Source of the DNA: Hormiphora californensis
Lineage: Eukaryota; Ctenophora; Tentaculata; Cydippida; Pleurobrachiidae
Length of the DNA stretch: 64,000 bases
Assembly: GCA_020137815.1 (NCBI GenBank)
Contig: CM035353.1
Span: forward strand, 701,501 to 765,500
Direction of reading: 5' to 3'
Part shown: positions 44,901 through 55,243 of the stretch, piece by piece
Layout of the letters: every line of letters begins with the position of its first letter
Position numbering within the stretch: position 1 is the first letter of the stretch
Position numbers and translations under genes: made by a program
Notes under the pieces: model-generated
Seen by the model: the letters and a program-made list of their open reading frames with translations, nothing else
Database searches by the model: none
Told to the model about the DNA's origin: nothing

Positions 44901-47900
44901 ACGACCGTCTGAGTTGGCCGACACGGATTACGTGTGTAGGAAGCACGTGAAGCTAAAAAGTAAAATATAAACCTAACTTGAATCCTGTATTGTATCCTGT
45001 ACTGTGCACATTGTCGACAAGTCGAGTGTCGACGAGATTTAAACAAGCAGTTCTTTAACCTCCACATAGTTAGGGGCATGGGGCTTGAGAATGGGAAAAA
45101 AAATGGTACCAGCCAATTTCTTCACCAATGTGTCCCAAATGGTCCCCAGAAACACCAAAAAGTTTTGTCCGGCTCGGGATGAAGGGCAGAGGGTCCATTT
45201 CCTGGTTTATATGCATGCGCATCAAGTACTGTGAGGGGGGAATTAAAAATCTTAAAAATTGGAGTTTTGGTCCCGGAAAAAGGGTCTACTCCGACCGGAA
45301 ACATCGTGTTAGTGGGGGTAGAGCATGTCAAATTTATCATTAAACCATTCGCTAATGAGATAATTACATAATTAGTATACTAATTATAGAAAAATCGTAA
45401 AAATTGGAGTTTTGGGCACCGAAAATGACTCACCCCGACCGGAAACCGCGTGTGTGTGTGTGTGTGTGTGTTTTGCACCGCCCGTCATTCCTCCCACTTT
45501 ACTGCCCCACAATGGTCGGCAGACAACCTATATTAATATCACTCTTCGCCACCGTCCCCCACACGTAGGGATAATGTTGATGTTGTTCCGGTTTGGGTCC
45601 TGGTATTTTGTCGAGCAAGCTCAACATTTCCCTCGAACCTTCGCCGGCATCACAAGAAGAGTATTTGATACAGTGAATCTAATATTAGACTGACATACCT
45701 ATATTGTCAGGACAATGGATGGAATTTACCTGTCTCACAGACTGGTCTTTGGTTACTACTGCTCCAGGGAGCTGTAGAGGTAGGTGGGTTGCCGGATATG
45801 ACAATACCGTGGGTTCACCATCTAATCGGTGACGGCTGAAATATCTTATCACACCTCAGGTCTTTGGTCAAAACCGCTAGCAGTACTTATCAGCATGCAA
45901 CCTGGGGGTCCGGACAGCTAATTTCTTAGCAAGCACAGATAAGCATGAAAACGCTTATGTAAACTTCTGGTGAGCATTTGGCAAATTATCAGCTCCCAGG
46001 GGTTGCACTAATGCGGGGTAATTACTTGCCATACGGCGGAGGTGGCCCTTTGTTATGGCCCAGACCTGCCCTACCTTAATCGTGGGTCCCTTATGATGTG
46101 GTTTTGTTGGAATCCCCCGGCCGTAGCGATTCTTGCCCTGTGGTTTGCTACTTCTTTCAGGTCGGGATGGTTGGGGATGGTTTATTCGAATAGGTTACTT
46201 TTGGCTATTAGTTTGGAGAATTTTACCAAATCAAGTGTGTTGCTTGATCTGTTTGTTAGTGAGGAGGATTGTTCTAGATATATTACAAAGGTAGTATGTG
46301 GCAAAAATTTGGGCAGAGGTTCCCCAGGGGAATAACCCCTATTTTTGCGAGAGAAGGTAACCTCCGTCCGACCAATATGGGATGTTGGACAGGAGGGCTG
46401 TTTTAAAGGCTACAGCTGCCGGGTGATTACAAATCATGGGTTGCCATAATTGAGGGAGGCTAGTTCTCTGGCGTAGAATTTACCCCCATAATTAAATGGG
46501 AGACAGCCGAAGGGTCATCAGGCATGCCTAGTAGGCAGAGGCCCTCGGTGATTACAAATCATGGGTTGCCATGTGTAACAAGGTTACTGGCTGGGGTGAG
46601 ATTATCAGTTCAACCGGGATCCTCACTAAGACTCAGCCCGACGACCGACCGACAAACGATCGATCAACGACTGATATCAATCGTCAACCAACCGCTCATC
46701 AATCGACCGCCGAACCAAATCCCAGCAGGGACCAGCCGCACTGCAAGAGCTCGGTGCCATAGTTGAGTTCGGCAAGGTCTCTGGCAAAGTTTACTCCCCA
46801 AGATTGGGGAGAGAGCCGGTGTGATTTGACCGTAATCACTGGACCATCAGCCAACCAGGTCCACGGCAACGGGACTGAGCTCGAAGAACTCAGCTGGCAC
46901 GAAGAACCTGAGTTCCCCCCGCGAAGAACCTGAGTCCCCCCCGCGTGTTAGTAGGGGTAGAGCAGGTCAAAATTACCCTCAAACCATTTGCTGATGAGAT
47001 AATTACATAATTAGTCGACTAATTCTCGAAAAATCGTAAAAATTGGAGTTTTGGACCCGGAAAATGAGCGTACCTGATACCCCTCAGACCCTACTAGATA
47101 CTCATCTGACCCTCCCAGGAACCCCTCTGACCCTCCCAGATAACCCTCTGATCCTCCCAGATACCCCTCTGACCCTCCCAGATAGCCCTCTGACCCTACT
47201 AGACACCCAAAGACCCTCCCAGATAGCCCTGTGACCCTCGCAGATACCCCTCTGATCCTCCCAGATACCCCCTGATCCTACTAGATAGCCTTAGACCTTC
47301 CCAGATAGTCCGCTGACCCTCCCAGATACCCCACTGACCCTACTAGATACCCATCTGAACGTCCCATATATACCCCTCTGACCCTCTGACCCAACCTGAT
47401 ACCCCTCTGACCCAACCTGATACCCCTCTGACCTTATTAGATATCCTCTGACCCTCCAAGATAACCCTCTGACCCTCCCAGATAACCCTCTGCCCTTCCC
47501 AGATACCCCTCTGACCCTCCCAGATAGCCCTCTGACCCTCCCAGATACCCCACTGACCCTACTAGATACCCATCTGACCGTCCCATATACCTCTCTGACC
47601 CTCCTGGATAGCCCTCTGACCCTCCTATGATATCCCTCTGACCCTCCTAGATATCCCTCTGACCCTATTGAATACCCTAAGACCCTCCCAGATACCCCTC
47701 TGACCCTCCCAGATAGCCCTCTGACCCTACTAGATACCCTAAGACCCTCCCAGATAGCCCTCTGACCCTCGCAGATACCCCTCTGATCCTCCCAGATAGC
47801 CTCTGACCCTCCAGATACCCTTCTGACCATCCCAGATACACCCTGGGAGGGTCAGAGGGTTATCTGGGAGGGTCAGAGGATATCTAATAGGGTCAGAGGG

Positions 47901-50900
47901 GTATCAGGTAGGGTCAGAGGGCTATCTAGGAGGGTCAGAGGGGTATATGGGACGGTCAGATGGCTATCTGGGAGGGTCAGAGGGGTATCTGGGAAGGTCA
48001 GAGGATTATCTGGGAGGGTCAGAGGGTTATCTGGGAGGGTCAGAGGATGTCTAATAGGGTCAGAGGGGTATCAGGTAGGGTCAGAGGATATCTAATAGGG
48101 TCAGAGAGGTATCTGGGAGGGTCAGAGAGCTATCTAGGAGGGTCAGAGGGGTATATATGGGACGGTCAGATGGGTATCTAGTAGGGTCAGTGGGGTATTT
48201 GGGAGGGTCAGCGGGCTATCTGGGAGGGTCTTAGGGTATCTAATAGGGTCAGAAGGGTACCTGGGAGGATCAGAGGGCTTTCTGGGAGGATCAGAGGGTA
48301 TCTGCGAGGGTCACAGGGCTATCTGGGAGGGTCTTTGGGTGTCTAGTTGGATCAGGGGGTATCTGGGAGGGTCAGAGGGGTATCTGGGAGGATCAGAGGG
48401 TTATCTGGGAGGGTCAGAGAGGTATCTGGGAGGGTCAGAGAGCTATCTAGGAGGGTCAGAGGGGTATATATGGGACGGTCAGATGGGTATCTAGTAGGGT
48501 CAGTGGGGTATTTGGGAGGGTCAGCGGGCTATCTGGGAGGGTCTTAGGGTATCTAATAGGGTCAGAAGGGTACCTGGGAGGATCAGAGGGCTTTCTGGGA
48601 GGATCAGAGGGTATCTGCGAGGGTCACAGGGCTATCTGGGAGGGTCTTTGGGTGTCTAGTTGGATCAGGGGGTATCTGGGAGGGTCAGAGGGGTATCTGG
48701 GAGGATCAGAGGGTTATCTGGGGGGGTCAGAGGGGTACCTGGGAGGGTCAGAGGAGTATCTAGTAGGGTCTGAGGTGTATCAGGTACGCTCATTTCGGGG
48801 TCCAAAACTCAAATTTTTACTTTTTTTCAAGAATTAGTCGACTAATTATGTAATTATCTCATCAGCAAATGGTTTGAGGGTAATTTTGACCTGCTCTACC
48901 CCTACTAACACGCGGTTTCCGGTCGGGGTGAGTCATTTTCGGGTCCAAAACTCCAATTTTTACGATTTTCGATAATTAGTATACTAATTATGTAATTATC
49001 TCATTAGCGAATGGTTTTATGATAAATTTGACATGCTCTACCCCCACTAACACGATGTTTCCGGTCGGAGTAGACCCTTTTCCCGGGACCAAAACTCCAA
49101 TTTTTAAGATTTTTAATTCCCCCCTCACAGTACTTGATGCACATGCATATAAACCCGGAAATGGACCCTCTGCCCTTCATCCCGAGCCGGACAAAACTTT
49201 TTGGTGTTTCTGGGGACCATTCGGGACACATTGGTGAAGAAATTGGCTGGTACCATTTTTTTTCCAATTCGGGGTGAAATTTTCCATTCCCGCCCCTAAC
49301 TAACAGTGGAGTCCACTTCTGCAATCCTAGTAGGATTTCAGGGCGGGTTTGGCTTTCCTAGATTGATCGGGCTTTTTTTGATCTGGCTTTTTAGCCATTT
49401 TTGATCATGAATTTGATTTAACGGAATATTCTGAATAAGATACTCAGACAGGTATCATTTTATTTTGTGACTCCTTGGTCGCATTTAGAGATTTTAATAT
49501 CCTTCTCAATGCGAGTATCTAGCAGATCAGGTTTCTAAACACGTCTCTGACGCAGCTCCTTGAAACGATGAAATATAATATTGGGATTCCCTTTAATTTC
49601 ATCATAAAAATTGTAAGTCATAGAGGATGGATGTGGTGAATTGACAAAAAGATAAGGTCTCCCTATCTTTATTCAGTGTGGGCATGTCCTGTTTTTGAAA
49701 TAATTCCCTCCGGCTATTATATTATTGTCCCAGCTCTCATCTCGGGCTCGTATCAAACTTTAATGCTACCTGCAGTTCAGTTAGTTTCCCAGCTCACAAT
49801 ATGTCCTAGCTAGGATATAGATACTTCGAGAAGGGTCATATTGTGATCTGGGAAACTAACTGAACCAGGCCTAGTCCTCTTTGCATTTGGAGTGTGAGCT
49901 ACACAACGTTCTCCTAGTCGTTTTGTCATACTCTTTAGTGAGGTCGAATTAGAGTACCTCAATAACTTTCGAATTTGGGTACCTAGTTGAGATCCTGTGC
50001 TCGATCCGGGGTGGAGAGCCAAACTAGTATACTAGGTCCCTCAATAACCCAACAGTTTATGAAGGACTCATTACAGCTAGAAAATTATGAGATGGGAACA
50101 TCTTAAATCTATTTACCTTTTTTATTCTTTGACAATTCTTTGAAGCCCTTTCCTACCGTGTGTATTAAACTAGAAACCTAATAAGGTGTATAAAGTACTT
50201 AGCTGACCAGCTAGCTTGCTGTATTCGAGTTGATCAGTATGGTTATAATGGATTCCATACTAGCTGTAAGTGGTTGTATTTGATTGAAATCATTCATCGT
50301 TAATTGCTATGTGATACTTGTCTTACCGATTTAATGGGGTCATAACACATGCTGCTAATTTATATCTACCTCCGTATTTTCACCCTCTCTACCTCGTGCT
50401 TCCTATAAAGCCAGCTCATAATTTGTAAAAACTCACAATGTTATGTTGATGCGTGTTATGTTTTCAGGTGCGGAACGGTCGGACCTGGACATGTTCCCTG
50501 ATACTTTCCATATCAGTTGCCATCATTGGGTGCTCCTTCCAGTTTGGATTCCAGACCGGTGCCATGGGTACGTGCCATCTATAATAGTTGGGATTGTGGG
50601 GGTGGGGGTGTGCCATGGGTACTTGAACTAGAAGTAGATGGCATGGAGGCTAAATAACTGTTCAATTATGTTTCGTTAGATTGCCCTGACCTAATCCAAC
50701 ACCGGGGTAAACACATTGTTTATGACAGCTCACTTATAGATAAGATCCTAACTTCACAGACCTTTTCCCACTAGGTATGACGCAGAGCTTCCTCAAGAAT
50801 GCCACAAGGTTTAATGCCACAGACGAGGTAGCTGCACTATGGGTCAGTGGGCTGCCCATTGGTGGCCTTGTTGGAGGTCTCTCGGCTGGCATCATCGCAG

Positions 50901-53900
50901 GTATACAGCCATTGGAACTTTTTACATACTTAGTTTTACTGGAAAATAATCTCCAAATATCTCCCTTCCCTCCGTTTAGATACAGTTGACAGCTCCTACC
51001 AAACCTCCCAATCCTTTAGATACAGCATTGACAGCTCCTACCAAACCTCCCAATCCTTTAGATACAGTCGGCCGGAAGAAGTGTATGCTCCTTAATAACA
51101 TTCCTTTATTAATCGGAACAGCACTGATGGCATTTGGAGTTAACAGTTGGGTGTTTCTGGTCGGGAGGATCATCGCAGGCTTTGCGTGTGGTAAGTGTGC
51201 AGCATGAACCGACCGAATCAGGAAATACTGGTCCCTGATTGGCTGATAACCAGTCACGTGACCTAAATAACGAGTTCTGGTTGGCTGTTTACTTGTTTCG
51301 GTCGGTTCCTGGTAAGTGTGTAAACATTGTGGAGCTTTGGAAATTGTAAGATGCATGATCACCCAATCTCCCCAGCCCCGATTCATTCTACCCCCCTCTC
51401 TCTCTCTTTCCCTTGGTAATGAAATTCCCCCTCTGCGCTAGCTCACGGAGGGGTAATAATATCGCTTGTACGGCGGGAAAAAAATTCCTGTGTCCAAACT
51501 ACAAAACAGAAAGTTCTAATTTTTTGAACATACCGAGGAAATTGTCTGAGCTACCATTACATACCGGAATTTTTCGATATTTTGGCCATTAACACTGTTT
51601 TTGTTTTTGGAAAACTATGAAGATGCTGGAATTTGGCTACAAAAACCTTCAGAAATGTGCAAAATGCCATTCCAAAGGTATTAGAGGTGGATTCATTGAT
51701 AACTAAGCTATAGTCGAGTCAGAAAAAATTCCACAAGATTGGAATTTTATGCCCATATAAGGAGTTATGCGACACACCTCTGTTGTTAAACATGCGGTGT
51801 AATCGCTACCGGTCGTTACTTTCTGTAGAATTCAGGTCCTGGTTACTATACAAACTAGTACCATACGTTTTAGATAGGTTTTAGACAAGTTTTCGATAAC
51901 TTTTTATGAGAAGGTCCCGTAAATTTTCATTTTTAGGTAGGCGGTATTGTCACCCCTATATGCAATAATAGGGGTGACTTCGTAACCAACTCTTTCCCCT
52001 TCTCTGCAGGTGCGGGGGTCGCGCCAGGTGTCTATGTTACCAAGATTCATTCTACCCCCCTCTCTCTCTTTCCCCTTCTCTGCAGGTGCGGGGGTCGCGC
52101 CAGGTGTCTATGTTACCAAGATTCATTCTACCCCCTCTCTCTTTCCCCTTCTCTGCAGGTGTGGCAACAGGAGTGGCTCCCATGTACATATCAGAGATAT
52201 CCCCTGTATCGGTTAAAGGAGCAGTTGGTGTGTCCCATCAGTTCATGATAACTTTCGGAATTCTCGTTGCTTTCGGACTTGGATATGGAAATGTGAGTTG
52301 TACTTACTGAAATATAACTTCGAACGGAACCAGCCATGCTGCTCCTGTCGAGGTGAAACTTAAAAACACAAACTGCATCATATAACTTCGAAATCATGAA
52401 ATTATATTTTTGTGGAACTTTAATAACGTGTATATTTCAGTTGCTCAACTCATTCTCAAGTTATTGGCATCTATACTTTGCCTTTCCTCTCCTCCCCGCC
52501 GCATACCAACTTGTTTTACTCATGTTCTGTCCGGAGTCGCCCAACTGGCTGTACTACAACCGTGAACGGGAGGACCTCGCACGGGCTGGTAAATATATGT
52601 ATATTAGCGGGCGATTTGTCTGGTATACCCCGCCCTTTGGTCGGGTTTTATACCATATATCTAGCTCGGGCTGGTAAATATCTAGTGAACTAATTGATGT
52701 AGGTTGTACTTTTAGTGTAGGTTGGGCCGTTGGGGTGTAACTCAACAAGGTCTTGTAGGGTCATCGAATATAATATCACTATAATGATTGATGAGAATGG
52801 TACCAAACTATGATTGCCCAACCCCCTGTCCCTTCATCATTTGTGTCCCCTCTCTACCTCTCTAACGGCCCTACTTCAGCACTAACCAAGTTTGTGTCCC
52901 CTCTCTACCTCTCCTAACGGCCCTACTTCATAGCACTAACCAAGTTGAGGGGAAGTGCTGAGAAAGCAGATGAAGAGATAGATGTGATGATCAAGGAGAG
53001 AACAGCCAAGGGTGACTCTGTTATGGTGACATGGGGTGAATTGTTTTCTAGCCCTAACCTACGATTAGCACTGTTTATTGGACTTGGACTGCAGTGTGCC
53101 CAGCAGCTTAGTGGCATTAATGCTGTGAGTATTTGAAAACACCCTGCACAGGTTAGGTTTTTAGGCCCGGAACAGATCCAACGTATTCCTATGCCTTTTT
53201 GTCTCAGATAAGATAAGACTGTCCTCTCTGCTGCACTGTGATTCCACATAGTATTACAGTTCTGGCAAATGCAGCTTTTCAACCAGATACCATTTCAGAT
53301 CCTCAATTACGCCCCGGAGATATTCAAAAGTGCTGGTTTTGACAATGCAGATCTGGCGACCGTTATTACCGGTGCTATCAACGTTGTAATGACATTCATA
53401 TCGGTTAGTGCAGAAGGGGTGAGAGTTGCTTCGCGCGGCTAGTGTAGGGGTGACTGCGTCACCAAGGGTGAGAGGGGGTTGTAAGTGCGGTATCACTATT
53501 GGGATTATATATACGTCCAAGAGTTCTGTAGATTGGAGAATATAGAATTAGAAAGACAGTATAGGAGAGTTGAAAAGAGTTCTCAACCAGCCATTCACCA
53601 TGATGATTCTCATTATATTGATTCTCATAGTGTTCTCCATATATAATACCGACCCTCCCCCGCCATATATAATACCGACCCTCCCCCGCCATATATAATA
53701 CCGACCCTCCCCCGCCATATATAATACCGACCCTCCCCCGCCATATATAATACCGACCCTCCCCCGCCATATATAATACCGACCCTGCCCCGCCAGGTGC
53801 CCCTGATGATTCTCATATCGATTCTCATATTGTTCTCCATATATAATACCGACCCTCCCCCGCCAGGTTCCTCTGATGGACAAGTTAGGTCGGCGGACCC

Positions 53901-54671
53901 TAATGTTACTGGGTCTGGGTGGTATGGTTGCCTCGTATGTAGGTGTGGCAGTAGCACAGCACATTCATGCTGCATCCCCAGACCAGGAATGGACCTCGCC
54001 TCTATCCGTGGTTACTACCCTAACTTTCATTGTCTCCTTTGCCATTGGGCCTGGTAGGTACCCTAGCTCTGTCAGGCCAATGCTCTAGGACAGCCCCAGA
54101 TCTTTGTCTGTATGGCGGCGTCCACCCTTTTTTATTGTTCTTGAAAGTGAGTTTATATAGGTGATCAGATCGCCAAACAACTTCCTAACCCATTGCAACA
54201 CACAGGGTCCATTCCATGGCTCATTGTAGCTGAGATCTTCACCTCTGACTCCCGGGGTAAGGCGAGCAGTTTGTGTGTGGGTGCCAACTGGATCTGTAAC
54301 CTGACCGTGTGCATCACCTACAAGTACCTTGATGTAAGTGTAGGAAATTGTACTAGGTTAAGTCAAACTACATTAGGACTGACTACTACACTGACCGGAT
54401 AATATCCAGTTAATAGTTCTGTCAAGCCAATGTTCTGAGAATAGGGTTAGGCCAAAGCTCTGACAGATATATATAGTGAGCTATACTGACAATGAATTTC
54501 TATCTTCAGAATGCTCTAAAGCCCAACACGTTCTTCCTCTACACTGGAATCTGTGTGTTCTTCCTAATCTTCACCATGCTCTTTGTACCTGAAACACGGA
54601 AGAAACCTGTTGAACAGATTTGCAGGGAGATAAAGGAGCAGTCCCTCAAATGCCCTCCCACCGTCTTCTAA
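41998..54671 (+). CDS. SLC2/GLUT-family sugar transporter (11 coding exons)
   Basis: Exons 41998-42027, 50468-50567, 50775-50900, 51062-51190, 52159-52292, 52441-52588, 52934-53124, 53299-53403, 53867-54053, 54206-54333 and 54510-54671 join in frame to 479 residues. Major-facilitator sugar transporter, 12 membrane helices. Motifs seen: FQFGFQTGAMG in helix 1; DTVGRKK after helix 2; VGRIIAGFACG then APMYISEISP in helices 4-5; PESPNWL in the cytosolic loop; QQLSGINA in helix 7; MDKLGRRT; IPWLIVAEIF in helix 10; and C-terminal VPETRKKPVEQI. QLS and PETK-type motifs fit GLUTs; the substrate (glucose or other hexose) is not decidable. The first exon (MAGGDDTTPL) is 8.4 kb upstream; alternative first exons at 43462 and 50239 also end in phase 0. 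Many introns carry splice-junction duplications. Confidence 0.9.
42399..42471. repeat. CTGTCTGGCGGCGC-family short element
   Basis: CTGTCTGGCGGCGCTGCAGA ... AATTTGGTTCTCAAACAGTG ... GGCGGCGCCAGGCA. See copy at 26763. Confidence 0.75.
42558..43245. repeat. Satellite of two interleaved 16-bp words
   Basis: Built from GTAACCTAGTTCGTGT and GTAACCAAATTCGTGT, with extra GTGT after every two to three words, forming a higher-order pattern. Lies in the long first intron of the SLC2 gene; Tyr/Thr/Leu-rich ORFs are artefacts. Confidence 0.95.
43462..43605 (+). CDS. Possible alternative first coding exon (acidic, DSGIS motif)
   Basis: ATG-initiated 48-codon open exon with a clean donor (CCACGG^GTAAGC), phase 0. 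Sequence MEIADNLDDVLLLHSDQ, then EDDAAVGHEIF, TDSGISLPSAN. Because it ends in phase 0 it could splice to the SLC2 exon at 50468, giving a long acidic N terminus. It could instead be the first exon of another gene whose rest was displaced by repeats. Transcript data would decide. Confidence 0.4.
43670..43836. repeat. Poly-C minisatellite, about 28-bp units
   Basis: Six units of GAGAACTACCCCCCCCC plus ATGAGTCGTG. The array seems to resume at 44680-44700 (C20 AATGAGTCATG), so the element at 43837-44680 was inserted into it. Confidence 0.85.
43837..44680. mobile_element. TIR element with inverted tRNA-like arms
   Basis: Ends CCCGGTGCCCAGATATTGC / GAAAATCCGGGCACCGGG, inserted in the C-rich array. 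Inside, 44029-44070 (GTCCCACCCGGGAAC, GGTCGGGAATCGAACCCG) and 44469-44505 (the inverse, GAGTTCGATTCCCGACCGG, GGGTGGGACA) form a second inverted repeat containing a B-box. Between them is an AT-rich, non-coding stretch beginning and ending in GGCAGCAC. Confidence 0.65.
45455..46930 (-). mobile_element. LINE-like insertion with (CA)n tail in the left arm
   Basis: Starts at a (TG)n tract on the plus strand (element tail (CA)n), as the LINE at 1017 does. The target CCGCGTGT is present on both sides (45446 and about 46939). It contains the GGGCAGAGGTTCCCCAGGGG word shared with about 3491 and two copies of GTGATTACAAATCATGGGTT (about 46420 and 46548). No convincing RT frame survives. Confidence 0.6.
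47070..47845 (-). repeat. Satellite arm, about 20-bp units
   Basis: Units like CTGACCCTCCCAGATACCCC with variants; inverse of 47846-48790. Open Gly/Arg/Ser frames on the minus strand are repeat artefacts. Confidence 0.95.
47846..48790 (+). repeat. Satellite arm, inverse of the left arm
   Basis: GGGAGGGTCAGAGGGGTATCT units. A block of about 300 bp (near 48120-48400) is repeated near 48425-48700 as a higher-order copy. Confidence 0.95.
49302..50238. other. Gap: intronic, one hairpin, no gene
   Basis: AT-rich. At 49773-49868 GCAGTTCAGTTAGTTTCCCAG and its complement flank about 35 bp, an imperfect hairpin with arms of about 30 bp. Nothing coding recognised. Confidence 0.5.
50239..50265 (+). CDS. 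Possible proximal alternative first exon of the SLC2 gene
   Basis: ATG GTT ATA ATG GAT TCC ATA CTA GCT followed by donor GTAAGTGG, phase 0, 203 bp before the next exon. It would give MVIMDSILA in place of MAGGDDTTPL and would remove the need for the 8.4-kb intron. Confidence 0.4.
50555..50622 (+). repeat. Duplicated donor of SLC2 exon 2
   Basis: The real end GGTGCCATGG^GTACGTG is echoed at 50609-50623 by TGTGCCATGG^GTACTTG. Confidence 0.6.
50968..51070 (+). repeat. Triplicated acceptor of SLC2 exon 4
   Basis: TTTAGATACAG occurs at 50976, 51016 and 51058; units of about 40 bp contain TTGACAGCTCCTACCAAACC, TCCCAATCC. Only the last continues as ATACAGTCGGCCGGAAG, the real exon start (51062). 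Confidence 0.85.
51413..51989. mobile_element. 577-bp MITE (Mutator-like, 9-bp target duplication)
   Basis: Ends TTGGTAATGAAATTCCCCCT and (inverse) TTGGTTACGAAGTCACCCCT. Flanked exactly by CTCTTTCCC at 51404-51412 and 51990-51998. The 66-bp element at 16332-16397 is an end-only derivative and 12637-12665 a lone end. Intron 4 of the SLC2 gene; no transposase. Confidence 0.92.
51999..52175 (+). repeat. Triplicated acceptor and exon start, SLC2 exon 5
   Basis: A 75-bp unit (CTTTCCCCTTCTCTGCAG^GT, GCGGGGGTCGCGCCAGGTGT, CTATGTTACCAAGATTCATT, CTACCCCCC) occurs at 51991 and 52068, then the real CTTCTCTGCAG^GTGTGGCAACAG. If spliced, the decoys encode GAGVAPGVYVTKIHS, resembling the real GVATGVAPMYISEIS. 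Confidence 0.9.
52578..52682 (+). repeat. Duplicated donor of SLC2 exon 6
   Basis: GCACGGGCTG^GTAAATAT (real, 52588) is echoed at 52664-52680 by GCTCGGGCTG^GTAAATAT. Confidence 0.75.
52838..52944 (+). repeat. Duplicated acceptor of SLC2 exon 7
   Basis: Unit TTGTGTCCCCTCTCTACCTC, TCTAACGGCCCTACTTCA, (TA)GCACTAACCAAG occurs twice. The first has CTTCAG^CACTAACCAAG (acceptor at 52879), the second CTTCATAG^CACTAACCAAG, the real start (52934). Confidence 0.85.
53600..53880 (+). repeat. 26-bp minisatellite ending in copies of the SLC2 exon 9 acceptor
   Basis: Units CCCTCCCCCGCCATATATAA TACCGA, about six copies, flanked by ATGATTCTCAT-containing segments. CCCCGCCAG^GTGCCCCTGATG at about 53790-53809 is a copy of the real CCCCCGCCAG^GTTCCTCTGATG (53867). 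The decoy also encodes V-P-L-M. Confidence 0.9.
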
Positions 54672-54692
54672 TTTATACACACCTCATCGATA

Positions 54693-54818
54693 CAGTCAGA
54701 TTTACGGAGATGCTCGGGGGAAAGGGTTTCGCCCGGTAAATCGGGTGCCCGGTATATTGGGGTGAAAATTTCCTATACTTTGGAAACTTTATCCTCCCGG
54801 TAAATCGGGGTTCGACTG
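54693..54818. mobile_element. Pogo/Tigger-like short MITE in the SLC2 3' flank (tentative)
   Basis: CAGTCAGATTTACGGAGATG at one end, GGTAAATCGGGGTTCGACTG at the other (imperfect inverted repeat), with GCCCGGTAAATCGGG inside. Same style as 30109-30198. Confidence 0.5.
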
Positions 54819-55243
54819 AACAACAGTACAACACGTGATCGGCTTACACACCCCTTACTCAATAATTTGCAAATACATAATCATATGGATCAATGCATTG
54901 TATTGACCCACGTACAGTTCCTGGTAGCACTGCAGGCACACCGTGTGGTGCGAGGCTTAGATATGAATATGTTGATGATCTATTAGACCTTTTTTTGTTC
55001 CACTATATCAATATCTGTATCATACACGATTAATGAGTTTGGATTTGACAAGTGTTATGTATTGTGCGTGTCTACTAGTTGATTTCCCATTGAATTGAAA
55101 TTGGTGTACTAAAGTGTGTCTCTGTTTTAGATTAACTTTTATCTTCCCGCTTGTAACTCAGTTTTATGGGTGGAATTTGATTATTGGCGGGTGATCTGCA
55201 CACGATACAAGAGGTATCAGCTGGATAGATGAAATAAAGGACA

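Larger units (their letters stand above)
45069..49301. mobile_element. 4.2-kb inverted-repeat element with palindromic satellite core
   Basis: Termini GTTAGGGGC / GCCCCTAAC, with TA on each side. Arms of about 400 bp: left 45069-45454 and 46930-47070, right 48785-49301, sharing TGGTACCAGCCAATTTCTTC, GGTTTCCGGTCGGGGTGAG and ATGAGATAATTACATAATTA or their complements. The core is a satellite in opposite orientations either side of about 47845. The left arm is split by a LINE-like insertion (45455-46930). In the SLC2 first intron. Confidence 0.85.

Noticed and set aside
45475-45492. CACCGCCCGTC resembling the 3' end of small-subunit rRNA
   Set aside because: Only an 11-base match with no flanking rRNA sequence; it sits at a LINE-like end.
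47291-47830. 179-codon minus-strand ORF
   Set aside because: Entirely satellite-derived Gly/Arg/Ser/Val repeats.
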